Assembly: GCF_028823665.1 (NCBI RefSeq)
Contig: NZ_JAPEHV010000005.1
Coordinates: 310,001 to 374,000 of the forward strand
Direction of reading: 5' to 3'
DNA: 64,000 bases
From: Microbacterium sp. C7(2022)
GTDB lineage: Bacteria; Actinomycetota; Actinomycetes; Actinomycetales; Microbacteriaceae
Part shown: positions 52,712 through 59,772 of the stretch, piece by piece
How the letters are laid out: each line of letters begins with the position of its first letter
How positions within the stretch are numbered: the first letter of the stretch is position 1
The notes under the pieces: generated by a model
What the model was told of the DNA's origin: nothing
Databases searched by the model: none
Seen by the model: the letters and a program-made list of their open reading frames with translations, nothing else
Translations under genes and position numbers: made by a program

Positions 52712-53797
52712 GTGACCTCGCAGCCCCACTGTCCTTCGTGTCGCCGCTTCGTTTACCTCGACACGCTGACATGCCCGCGGTGTGGGGCTGACATCGGCTA
52801 TGACGTCGTGACACGGCGCTTTCACCTGCTGGTATCCGGCCGCGTCGACCTCGATGAGCGCCAGCTGTACCCGTGTTCGAACCGTGAATGGTCGTGTAAC
52901 TGGTTGGTGCAGGACGACGCACCCGCGGGGCGTTGCTTCTCATGCCGTCTCACCCGCCGCAAGCCCGACGCAGACGACACGATCGCTCTGGAGAAGCTCG
53001 CGAAGACTGAAGAGGCGAAGCGTCGGCTGATCCTGCAACTGAGTGACCTGGGGCTGCCGATTACTCCCTGGGATGCCCGGGAGGGCGGGCTGGGATTCGA
53101 TCTGCTCTCGAGCCTCAGCGATGGCAGTCGCGTGGTGATCGGTCATTCGCGCGGCATCATCACGATCGACCTCGCCGAGAGCCTCGACGATCGGCGAGAG
53201 GCGCTCCGCGTGCGCCTGGGGGAGCCGTACCGGACGATCCTTGGCCACCTGCGACACGAGGTCGGCCACTATTTCCAGAACGTGCTCATCACTGATGAGG
53301 CCACCTGGGCGCGATGCCGTGAACTCTTCGGGGATGAGCGCACGAGCTATCAGGACGCCCTCAAACATCACTACTCGGTCGGTGCGCCCGCCGACTGGCA
53401 CACCCGTTTCATCTCGGAGTACGCCACGATGCACCCGTGGGAGGACTTCGCCGAGACGTTCGCGCACTACCTGCACATCACCGGAACGCTCCAGACCGCC
53501 GCGGTGTTGGGCGTCCACCTTGACGCCGCCGTTTCGCCTGTGCGGACGGCGGATGTGAAGCCGCGCGAGTCGTACGAAGAGCAGTCCATCGAACGCCTGC
53601 TCGAAGACTGGGAGTGGATGTCTGAGGCCTTCAACCGCATCAATCGGTCGATGGGATTCGGTGATCTCTACCCGTTCGATATCGTCGGTCCGGTGGAAGA
53701 GAAGCTCGCGTTCGTGCACGCCATCGTCACCGCGGCGCCGCTGAGCTTCGCCGAGCAATACGCGCTCGCCCGCGCCGATGAAGGAGAGCATGGCTGA
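52712..53797 (+). CDS. Putative zinc-binding metallopeptidase with zinc ribbons
   Basis: This 361-aa protein has an N-terminal zinc ribbon (CPSCRRFV ... CPRCG, residues 7-25), a second Cys cluster (CSNREWSC ... CFSC, near 53-78), then a metallopeptidase-like domain. HEVGHYFQ at residues 182-189 is an HExxH site; a later [13 protein letters not shown] offers the third ligand Glu. It belongs to the DUF2248-type putative zinc peptidase family; substrates are unknown. The start is GTG 52712, six bases after TACGGT. The GH3 gene starts within its last codons. Confidence 0.88.
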   Translation: MTSQPHCPSCRRFVYLDTLTCPRCGADIGYDVVTRRFHLLVSGRVDLDERQLYPCSNREWSCNWLVQDDAPAGRCFSCRLTRRKPDADDTIALEKLAKTEEAKRRLILQLSDLGLPITPWDAREGGLGFDLLSSLSDGSRVVIGHSRGIITIDLAESLDDRREALRVRLGEPYRTILGHLRHEVGHYFQNVLITDEATWARCRELFGDERTSYQDALKHHYSVGAPADWHTRFISEYATMHPWEDFAETFAHYLHITGTLQTAAVLGVHLDAAVSPVRTADVKPRESYEEQSIERLLEDWEWMSEAFNRINRSMGFGDLYPFDIVGPVEEKLAFVHAIVTAAPLSFAEQYALARADEGEHG

Positions 53798-54998
53798 CCG
53801 GCGCGGCTCTGCACGGCTCGCCGTCACGGCGTTCGCCGTGGTGACGGTGATGGCGACCCTGGTTTCGGGATCAGCGGCGGCCAGTGAGGACGTGGGAGAT
53901 CTGGATGCCACGGCCACCGCACTCCCGCCCGCGACGGTCCGCGCCGTCGCTGCCAGTGACGCTGACATCGCCGAGACGGCTCGAGCGCGCGTGGCGGCGA
54001 TGACGCTACGCGAGAAGGCGGCCAGCGTCGTCATGGGGCATGTCCCCACGCAGAGCAAGAGCCAGCTGCGCGATTACATGGCCGAGGATGGCCTCGGTGG
54101 GTTCCTGCTGATGGGAAGCAACATCCCGGCATCCGAAAGCGCACTTCGATCGCTCACGGACGCGTTGGTTGTCGATTCGACCTTCGAGCCGCTGATCGCC
54201 ATCGACCAGGAGGGTGGCGATGTTTCCCGGCTCCCGTGGGATGACTTTCCTTCATCGCTGACGCTGAAGAACGAGCCCCCGGAGAACACTCGTGACGCCT
54301 TCGCTGGCCGCGCCGCTCTGGTGGCGCGCGCCGGAATCGGCGTCAACTTCGGCGTGGTCGCCGATGAGACCGACGACCCGGGAATGTTCATCTACCGGCG
54401 TGCGCTGGGGACATCCCCGACATCAGCGGCGGCTCGAGTGGCTGCTGCTGTTGAGGGGGAGGGTGCGATGGCCGCCTCGACGCTCAAGCACTTCCCGGGG
54501 CACGGCGCGGCACCCGGGGATTCGCACGCGGGCATCCCCTCGACCGATCTGGACTATGACCGGTGGCGTACATCCGACGGGCTGCCGTTCGAGACCGGTG
54601 TGGATGCCGGTGCTCCGCTGGTGATGTTCGGCCACTTGCGGTACACCTCGGTCGATGACGAACCTGCGACGTTGTCGACCGAGTGGCACCGCATCGCGCG
54701 CGAAGAGCTTGGCTTCGACGGCGTGGCGATCACCGACGATCTCGGCATGCTCGAAGCATCCGGAATCGCGGACTACGACGACCCCGTGACCAACGCCGTT
54801 GCCGCCTTGGCAGCCGGAAACGACATGGTGTTGACCGTGCTGTATTCCACTCCTCGAACGGCTGGACGCATCGTCGATGGGATCGTCGATGCCGTGGAAC
54901 GCGGAGAACTTACGGAACAGCGCCTGGACGAAGCAGCGCAGCGCGTGGCCACGTTGCGCCTGGAGCTCACGGCCGCGGGGCGTGCGCTGACTCCCTGA
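53790..54998 (+). CDS. Glycoside hydrolase family 3 beta-N-acetylhexosaminidase (NagZ-like), secreted
   Basis: This 402-aa enzyme cleaves terminal N-acetylglucosamine, probably from peptidoglycan fragments. A signal peptide is seen at residues 1-32 (Arg-rich start, VTAFAVVTVMATLVSGSAAA). GH3 motifs are IDQEGGDVSRLP near 140, KHFPGHG near 234 with the acid/base His-Asp pair (DSHAGIP), and catalytic Asp in GVAITDDLGML near 314. The ATG at 53790 has AAGGAG five bases upstream; an ATG at 53778 is less likely because this SD would then lie inside the coding region. It overlaps the previous stop and converges on the next gene with 10 bp between. Confidence 0.93.
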   Translation: MADRRGSARLAVTAFAVVTVMATLVSGSAAASEDVGDLDATATALPPATVRAVAASDADIAETARARVAAMTLREKAASVVMGHVPTQSKSQLRDYMAEDGLGGFLLMGSNIPASESALRSLTDALVVDSTFEPLIAIDQEGGDVSRLPWDDFPSSLTLKNEPPENTRDAFAGRAALVARAGIGVNFGVVADETDDPGMFIYRRALGTSPTSAAARVAAAVEGEGAMAASTLKHFPGHGAAPGDSHAGIPSTDLDYDRWRTSDGLPFETGVDAGAPLVMFGHLRYTSVDDEPATLSTEWHRIAREELGFDGVAITDDLGMLEASGIADYDDPVTNAVAALAAGNDMVLTVLYSTPRTAGRIVDGIVDAVERGELTEQRLDEAAQRVATLRLELTAAGRALTP

Positions 54999-55008
54999 GA
55001 ACGTGAGG

Positions 55009-55893
55009 TCAGTTCGATTCGCCGTCGATGACCGAGATGAGGCGCGTGCGCAAGGCCTCACCGCGCTCGGCGAAGCCTCGCTGCCCGCGCACATAGTCGG
55101 CCTTGCCCGCGGCGGTTTCGATCGCCACGGCTTCGTATCCCCAGTCGGTGAGGTCGTAGGGCGATGCCCGCATATCGAGCACTCGAATGTCCCGAGCGAG
55201 TTCGAAGGTGTCCAGCAGGAGGTCGCCAGGCACGAGCGGCCCGAGCTTGATCGCCCACTTGTACAGATCCATACCGGCGTGCAGGCATCCCGGTTGCTCG
55301 CGCGCGACCTGTGAGGCCCGGTCGAGGGGCGTCGCGTTTCGCGGCACGGCCTCGGGTGTGAAGAAGCGATACGCATCGAAGTGGGTGCAGGCCAAGTCGT
55401 GCGCCTCGACGACGGCATCTGTCCCGGTCCCACCCAGTCGAAGGGGGACCGGATGCCGGTGCTCGTCCTCTCGGTAGACCATGGCCCACTCATGCAAACC
55501 GAAGCACCGGAAGTTCGCCGTGCGGCCGGTCGTCGCCACGAGGATGCGGCGGATGTTGAGGATCAGCGCGCCGTACCGTTCGCGGAACCCCGCGGTGTCG
55601 ACGCGGAGCGAGCCGGAGGCGGCGCCTTCGGCGTACCAGCGCCAGTTTCGACGCTCGGTGTCGTCGGCTTCTCGTAGTTCGACGCCCTGGCCGGGGTGCC
55701 AGCGACGCAGGACGGCGGGCTTGTACGAGTAGTAGGTGAACAGGAAGTCCTCGACCGGGTGCGTCTGCCCGCGTGCTGCTCGTTCGCGATGACCGGCAGT
55801 CAGCGCATCGGCGCGCTCGTGATGTGCCGTTTCGAGAGTTCGCCATCGGTCGCGCGGGAGCACGCGCGTATCAATGACAGGGGTGACGGACAC
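55009..55893 (-). CDS. Putative 3-methyladenine DNA glycosylase family protein
   Basis: This 294-aa soluble protein matches a family commonly labelled 3-methyladenine DNA glycosylase in actinobacterial annotations, as I recall, though it lacks any HhH-GPD motif that I can see; the label may rest on weak evidence. It is rich in His and Trp: FLFTYYSYKPAVLRRWHPG near the N-terminus, CFGLHEWAMVY, THFDAYRFFTPEA and GCLHAGMDLYKWA. The clustered His/Asp/Glu could bind metal. The start is the GTG at 55893: TACCCT ends exactly 6 bases before it, solving an otherwise doubtful start (GAGG is too close to act as SD). It is divergent from the YedK-like gene by 81 bp. Function uncertain. Confidence 0.8.
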   Translation of the reverse strand: MSVTPVIDTRVLPRDRWRTLETAHHERADALTAGHRERAARGQTHPVEDFLFTYYSYKPAVLRRWHPGQGVELREADDTERRNWRWYAEGAASGSLRVDTAGFRERYGALILNIRRILVATTGRTANFRCFGLHEWAMVYREDEHRHPVPLRLGGTGTDAVVEAHDLACTHFDAYRFFTPEAVPRNATPLDRASQVAREQPGCLHAGMDLYKWAIKLGPLVPGDLLLDTFELARDIRVLDMRASPYDLTDWGYEAVAIETAAGKADYVRGQRGFAERGEALRTRLISVIDGESN

Positions 55894-55899
55894 TCCTCG

Positions 55900-55905
55900 A
55901 GGGTA
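55900..55905 (-). promoter_or_regulatory. -10 hexamer TACCCT of the 55893 gene (leaderless)
   Basis: TACCCT on the minus strand is followed by exactly 6 bases and the GTG at 55893. Confidence 0.6.
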
Positions 55906-55962
55906 CGCGGCGCTGCTGGACACAGGCTCGACGACCGCCGACCCGGCGTCGGTGGCCGTCGC

Positions 55963-55968
55963 TAGGGT
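55963..55968 (+). promoter_or_regulatory. -10 hexamer TAGGGT of YedK-like gene (leaderless)
   Basis: TAGGGT is followed by exactly 6 bases and the ATG at 55975. Confidence 0.6.
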
Positions 55969-55974
55969 GGGGCC

Positions 55975-56613
55975 ATGTGCGCAAGCTATGGCCTCGACCC
56001 GCGTTTCACCGATTCCGACGGCGTCTTGGGTGAAGACGCACAGGTGATCGACGACTTGCGTCTCTGGGCGGAGCGCAATGAAGGGGAGACCCTGCTTCCC
56101 ACAGGCAAGAACCTCCGCAATCTGAACCCGATTATCCGCGGGGCGGGCAGCGCCCGCACGTGTGAACTCGCGTGGTGGGGCTACCTCGTTCAGGGGGCAC
56201 CCGCACGGTTCCCCTCGATCAACACGAGGTCTGAGCGTTTGCGCGATCGTTCGGGGCGGCCGCCGGAGCGCGCGATCGTTCCGGCGACATCGTGGTTCGA
56301 GATGCAGAAGCCGCAGCGGCAGTGGTTCTCTTTCGCACCCGGAGCGCTCGATCTGTTCGCGATGGCCGCTGTCACGCAGCCGGGCAGGACGGCCGACGGC
56401 GCGGAGTACACGTGCTACTCGATCGTGATGCGGCCAGCGACACCAGCGCTCGCCCATATTCATGACCGGATGCCGTTGCTCTTGCCAGCCGACGCGATCG
56501 ACGACTGGAACACTGGCGCCGCGTCGGCCGCCGATCTCGTCGATGGCGCACTCGCGGCGTCGGAAGAGGTGCTGGCTGCCGTGCGCGCGGTGGAGATCAG
56601 CGCGCGGCCCTGA
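55975..56613 (+). CDS. SOS response-associated peptidase (YedK/HMCES family)
   Basis: This 212-aa protein shields abasic sites in single-stranded DNA by forming a thiazolidine crosslink through Cys2, freed by removal of Met1. MCASYGLD gives the N-terminal Cys, INTRSERL holds the active-site Asn/Arg near 75, PATSWFEMQ the catalytic Glu near 105, and AHIHDRMPLLL the His near 161. All the SRAP key residues are present. Start ATG 55975 is set by TAGGGT 6 bases upstream, and must be exact because Cys2 is catalytic. The stop is 7 bp from that of the convergent App1 gene. Confidence 0.95.
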   Translation: MCASYGLDPRFTDSDGVLGEDAQVIDDLRLWAERNEGETLLPTGKNLRNLNPIIRGAGSARTCELAWWGYLVQGAPARFPSINTRSERLRDRSGRPPERAIVPATSWFEMQKPQRQWFSFAPGALDLFAMAAVTQPGRTADGAEYTCYSIVMRPATPALAHIHDRMPLLLPADAIDDWNTGAASAADLVDGALAASEEVLAAVRAVEISARP

Positions 56614-56620
56614 ACGTCAA

Positions 56621-57658
56621 TCAGCGCGGAATGATCTCCAGCGCTTCGAGTTGTTCGAGGAGACCCGCACCATCTTTCTCGGTCACCCAGGGAACGTTCT
56701 CTGCGGCGTGGTCATTGACGGCCGTCCGTCCTCCGGCCAGCACCGCCTCTGCAGCGGAGAGGCGCCGAATGGCCACAGCGGCGACCTTATCGGGATGGTC
56801 GTTGGCGAACTCCGTGTAAATGGCGTCGTCGTGTTGGCCATCGTCTCCGATCAGCAACCACTTGACGTGAGGGAACTCCTCGGCGAGGCGGCGAAGATTC
56901 TCCGACTTGTGGATGACACCGCTACGGAACCAGCGATCGTGCGTCGGTCCCCAATCCGTCAGCAGCAGCGCCCCCGCGGGGAAGAGGTGCCGTCGAAGAA
57001 ACTGGCTGAGCGTGGGAGCGACATTCCACGCTCCCGTTGACAGATAGATCAGCGGGGTTCCGGGCCTGCTCTGGGCGACCCGACCCAAAAGGACAGCCAT
57101 GCCCGCCACGGGCTGCCGGGCGTGCACGTCCACGACGAACGAGTTCCACGCGGCAATGAGCGGGCGCGGCAACGCCGTCACCATCACTGTGTCATCGACG
57201 TCAGATACGACGCCGAAGCGGACGTCAGAGCCGACGACGAATACCCGCGACTCCACGGGTTCCCCGCCTTCCACCGACATCGTGAATGTTTGCCAGCCCG
57301 GCTCGAGATCGGCGGGGATCACCTCATCGATGACGCCGCCGCGGTCGGCCACGACGTCGTGGGTCACGCCGCCGATCGTCACGCTGACCTGCGCGTAGCC
57401 GATCGGCACGGCCACAAAGCTGCGCCATCCGCGTACGCTCGCCAGTTCGCCCGAGTCAGACGTGGGCAGCGGCGGAACGATCATCGCTCGTCCGAGGACT
57501 CGGGCCCACCCGTCCCCGCCGTACCCCGGGAATGGGGTGACGGTCGGAACCTTGCCGCGGGCGCGGGCGCGGCGTTCGCGCCACGCGTGCAGGCGGTACT
57601 CCATCCGGGCGAACCAGAGGACCTTGGCGCGCTCGGGTGCGACGTCGTTCTCGGGCAT
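56621..57658 (-). CDS. App1 family phosphatidate phosphatase (DUF2183)
   Basis: This 345-aa protein resembles the App1 catalytic domain, a HAD-like lipid phosphatase named for yeast actin patch protein 1. The catalytic DxDxT-like motif is VSDVDDTVMVT near residue 155. An N-terminal beta domain precedes it (VSVTIGGVTHDVVADRGG). LLIGDDGQHDDAIYTEF near 285 carries the late HAD acidic residues. The bacterial substrate is unknown. ATG at 57658 has TGAGGGG upstream and begins 4 bp after the DedA stop, so the two form an operon: a membrane DedA protein with a lipid phosphatase, which suggests a shared membrane-lipid role. Confidence 0.9.
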   Translation of the reverse strand: MPENDVAPERAKVLWFARMEYRLHAWRERRARARGKVPTVTPFPGYGGDGWARVLGRAMIVPPLPTSDSGELASVRGWRSFVAVPIGYAQVSVTIGGVTHDVVADRGGVIDEVIPADLEPGWQTFTMSVEGGEPVESRVFVVGSDVRFGVVSDVDDTVMVTALPRPLIAAWNSFVVDVHARQPVAGMAVLLGRVAQSRPGTPLIYLSTGAWNVAPTLSQFLRRHLFPAGALLLTDWGPTHDRWFRSGVIHKSENLRRLAEEFPHVKWLLIGDDGQHDDAIYTEFANDHPDKVAAVAIRRLSAAEAVLAGGRTAVNDHAAENVPWVTEKDGAGLLEQLEALEIIPR

Positions 57659-57662
57659 CCCC

Positions 57663-58322
57663 TCAGTCTTCCATGTCGGCTTCGTCTTGCTCCATGTGGC
57701 GTGCCTCCAGGCGATGCACCAGCTTCTTGGCGACGACCACCACGACAACGAGCACGACGATCGCCGCGACAAACAGGTAGCCGGCAAAGTGCAACTGGTC
57801 TGCAAGTTCGCGATACGTCCCCGCGGCGAGCGCGGCGACGGGAATGTACACCGCAGCCCACACCACGCAGGCCGGGAGCGTCCACGCGAGAAACCGCCGG
57901 TACGGGTACGACGTCATGCCCACCGTGAGTGGGACGAGCGAGTGGAGCACGGGGAGAAATCGGGAAATGAAGATCGCGATCCCGCCACGACGGCGGACGT
58001 AGCGTTCGGAGCGCGCCCAGTTTTCGTCACCGATACGTCGCCCGACCCAGGAGTGTCGAATACGCGGACCCAGTAGTCGCCCCAGCCAGAAGCCGATCGA
58101 TTCGCCCGCGAGTGCGCCCAGCACGACGGCGACGCCGAGGGCAATGCCCTCGGCCCATGAGTCCACGGCGGTGCCGGCGATGATCACGATGCTGTCGCCG
58201 GGCACGATCAGCCCGATCAGCACGCTGGTTTCGAGCATGATCGCGATCCCGGCGATCAGCGTTCGCGCGATCGGATCCACCGACGCGATGGCATCCAGAA
58301 GCCACGTCAGCGAGTCGTTCAC
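57663..58322 (-). CDS. DedA family membrane protein
   Basis: This 219-aa protein belongs to the DedA/SNARE-associated family; members take part in undecaprenyl-phosphate or phospholipid flipping and membrane homeostasis. About five hydrophobic segments are seen. The family block runs ETSVLIGLIVPGDSIVIIAG, then GALAGESIGFWLGRLLG, RHSWVG and SRFLPVLHSLVPLTVGM with the conserved Arg/Pro. GTG at 58322 has TAGGCT ending exactly 6 bases upstream, giving a leaderless mRNA. It is divergent from pabB across 64 bp and followed by the App1 gene. Confidence 0.94.
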   Translation of the reverse strand: MNDSLTWLLDAIASVDPIARTLIAGIAIMLETSVLIGLIVPGDSIVIIAGTAVDSWAEGIALGVAVVLGALAGESIGFWLGRLLGPRIRHSWVGRRIGDENWARSERYVRRRGGIAIFISRFLPVLHSLVPLTVGMTSYPYRRFLAWTLPACVVWAAVYIPVAALAAGTYRELADQLHFAGYLFVAAIVVLVVVVVVAKKLVHRLEARHMEQDEADMED

Positions 58323-58328
58323 AGCACG

Positions 58329-58334
58329 AGCCTA
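58329..58334 (-). promoter_or_regulatory. -10 hexamer TAGGCT of DedA gene (leaderless)
   Basis: TAGGCT on the minus strand is followed by exactly 6 bases and the GTG at 58322. Confidence 0.6.
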
Positions 58335-58374
58335 CGTGTCAGCGCACGCCCCCGGGCGTGCGCTGTGCGGGCGG

Positions 58375-58380
58375 TAGCCT
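58375..58380 (+). promoter_or_regulatory. -10 hexamer TAGCCT of pabB (leaderless)
   Basis: TAGCCT is followed by exactly 6 bases and the ATG at 58387. Confidence 0.6.
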
Positions 58381-58386
58381 GAACTC

Positions 58387-59718
58387 ATGCCGCCGGAGAT
58401 TTCCCTCGTTCGATGGCCGGGCTGGGTGGACCCTTCGCACGTGCACGCGAATCTGGCGGCCGACTTCCCGGCGACCTTCTGGCTGGATGCCGGGCCGGAC
58501 GCGACCTCCGGGTGGAGTTGGGTCGGCGTCGGCGAGGTGGAAGAAGATCCCGCCGACGTCGGTGATGTTGTCTGCGCGGGCACCGCGGCAGCGCCGCCCG
58601 AGGGGAGTCCGTTTCGTGGGGGATGGATCGGGTGGCGTGGCTACGATGAGGCCGCCGCGGCAGCCGGCGCCCCCGCGGCATCCGACCCTCTCTCTGACCG
58701 CAGTCGAGAGTCCGTCCCCTCCGAACTGTGGATGCGTGCGCGCTTCTTCTTCGCGTTCGATCACTCGCGACGCGAGATGTGGTGGGCGGCCACCGGCGAC
58801 GACCACGCACACGGCCACCGGTGGACTCGCGCGGCGCATGTGCACCAGGATCCGCCGAGTTCCCGGGGCGTCCACGCTCGGCACACGGCCGAGCGATATG
58901 CGGAGTTGATCGGATGCTGCCGCGAAGCGATCGCGCGCGGCGATGCCTATCAACTGTGTTTGACGACACGGTTCCACGTTGAGGATCCCCGGCTGGACCC
59001 GCTCGCGGTGTACGAGCGATTGCGTCGCGTCACGCCTGCCCACCACGGCGGTCTGATCCGCGCCCAGGGCGTCGCGCTGGCGAGCGCTAGTCCGGAGCAG
59101 TTTCTCGAGATTTCGGGAGGGCGCGTGCGCACCCGCCCGATCAAGGGAACGCGGCCGCGCAGCTCGGATCCGGCCGCGGATGCGGCGCTCGCGCGCGAGC
59201 TTCAGATGAGCACCAAGGAACGCGCCGAGAACGTGATGATCGTCGACTTGATGCGCAATGACCTGTCTCGCGTGAGCGTCGCGGGAAGCGTCCGGGTCGA
59301 GGAGTTGCTGGTGGTGGAGTCGTATCCGGCAGTACATCAGCTCGTCAGCACCGTGTCGGGTGAACTGAATAACGGCGTGACGATGAGGCAGATCTGGGAT
59401 GCCGCATTCCCCGCGGGCAGTATGACGGGCGCGCCCAAGCTCTCGGCGATGACGATCCTGCACGCTCTGGAAGGTGGTGCGCGCGGCATCTTCGCCGGCT
59501 GCTTCGGCTGGGTCTCGGGTGACGGCCGAGCAGATCTCGCGATGGTCATTCGCACGATTGTGATGCACCCGGACGGCGCGTACGTCGGCGCTGGCGGGGG
59601 CATCACGTGGCGCTCCGATCCTGCCGAAGAGGTAGCCGAAGTAGCGCTCAAAGCGCGCGGGCCGTTGGCCGCGCTCGGTGCTGAGCTCCCGCCGAGCTGG
59701 GCGGGTACGGTCGGGTAA
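58387..59718 (+). CDS. pabB: Aminodeoxychorismate synthase component I
   Basis: This 443-aa chorismate-utilising enzyme makes 4-amino-4-deoxychorismate for folate. The catalytic Lys253 lies in RPIKGTRPR, the PabB hallmark that separates it from anthranilate synthase, which has Ala there. AENVMIVDLMRNDLSRV near 278 and AGSMTGAPKLSAM near 340 bind chorismate and Mg. The glutamine amidotransferase partner (pabA) is not in the window. The N-terminal part (residues 1-130) is shorter and divergent from E. coli PabB. The ATG at 58387 is set by TAGCCT 6 bases upstream. Confidence 0.93.
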   Translation: MPPEISLVRWPGWVDPSHVHANLAADFPATFWLDAGPDATSGWSWVGVGEVEEDPADVGDVVCAGTAAAPPEGSPFRGGWIGWRGYDEAAAAAGAPAASDPLSDRSRESVPSELWMRARFFFAFDHSRREMWWAATGDDHAHGHRWTRAAHVHQDPPSSRGVHARHTAERYAELIGCCREAIARGDAYQLCLTTRFHVEDPRLDPLAVYERLRRVTPAHHGGLIRAQGVALASASPEQFLEISGGRVRTRPIKGTRPRSSDPAADAALARELQMSTKERAENVMIVDLMRNDLSRVSVAGSVRVEELLVVESYPAVHQLVSTVSGELNNGVTMRQIWDAAFPAGSMTGAPKLSAMTILHALEGGARGIFAGCFGWVSGDGRADLAMVIRTIVMHPDGAYVGAGGGITWRSDPAEEVAEVALKARGPLAALGAELPPSWAGTVG

Positions 59719-59722
59719 TCTG

Positions 59723-59755
59723 GAAAGAGCGCCTCGCGCACCCCCGAGCTCTTTC
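59723..59755 (+). promoter_or_regulatory. Hairpin in the leuS leader
   Basis: GAAAGAGC (59723-59730) and GCTCTTTC (59748-59755) match perfectly with a 17-base loop, between a possible -10 TAATCT (59716-59721) and the leuS GTG. No T-box is present. It may be a weak terminator for pabB or a leader element. Confidence 0.4.
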
Positions 59756-59772
59756 ATGATTGGTTTCGCCCC

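Noticed and set aside
59719..59772. T-box or attenuator upstream of leuS
   Set aside because: Only 54 bp with one 8-bp stem and no TGGN or Leu-codon run; too little for a T-box.
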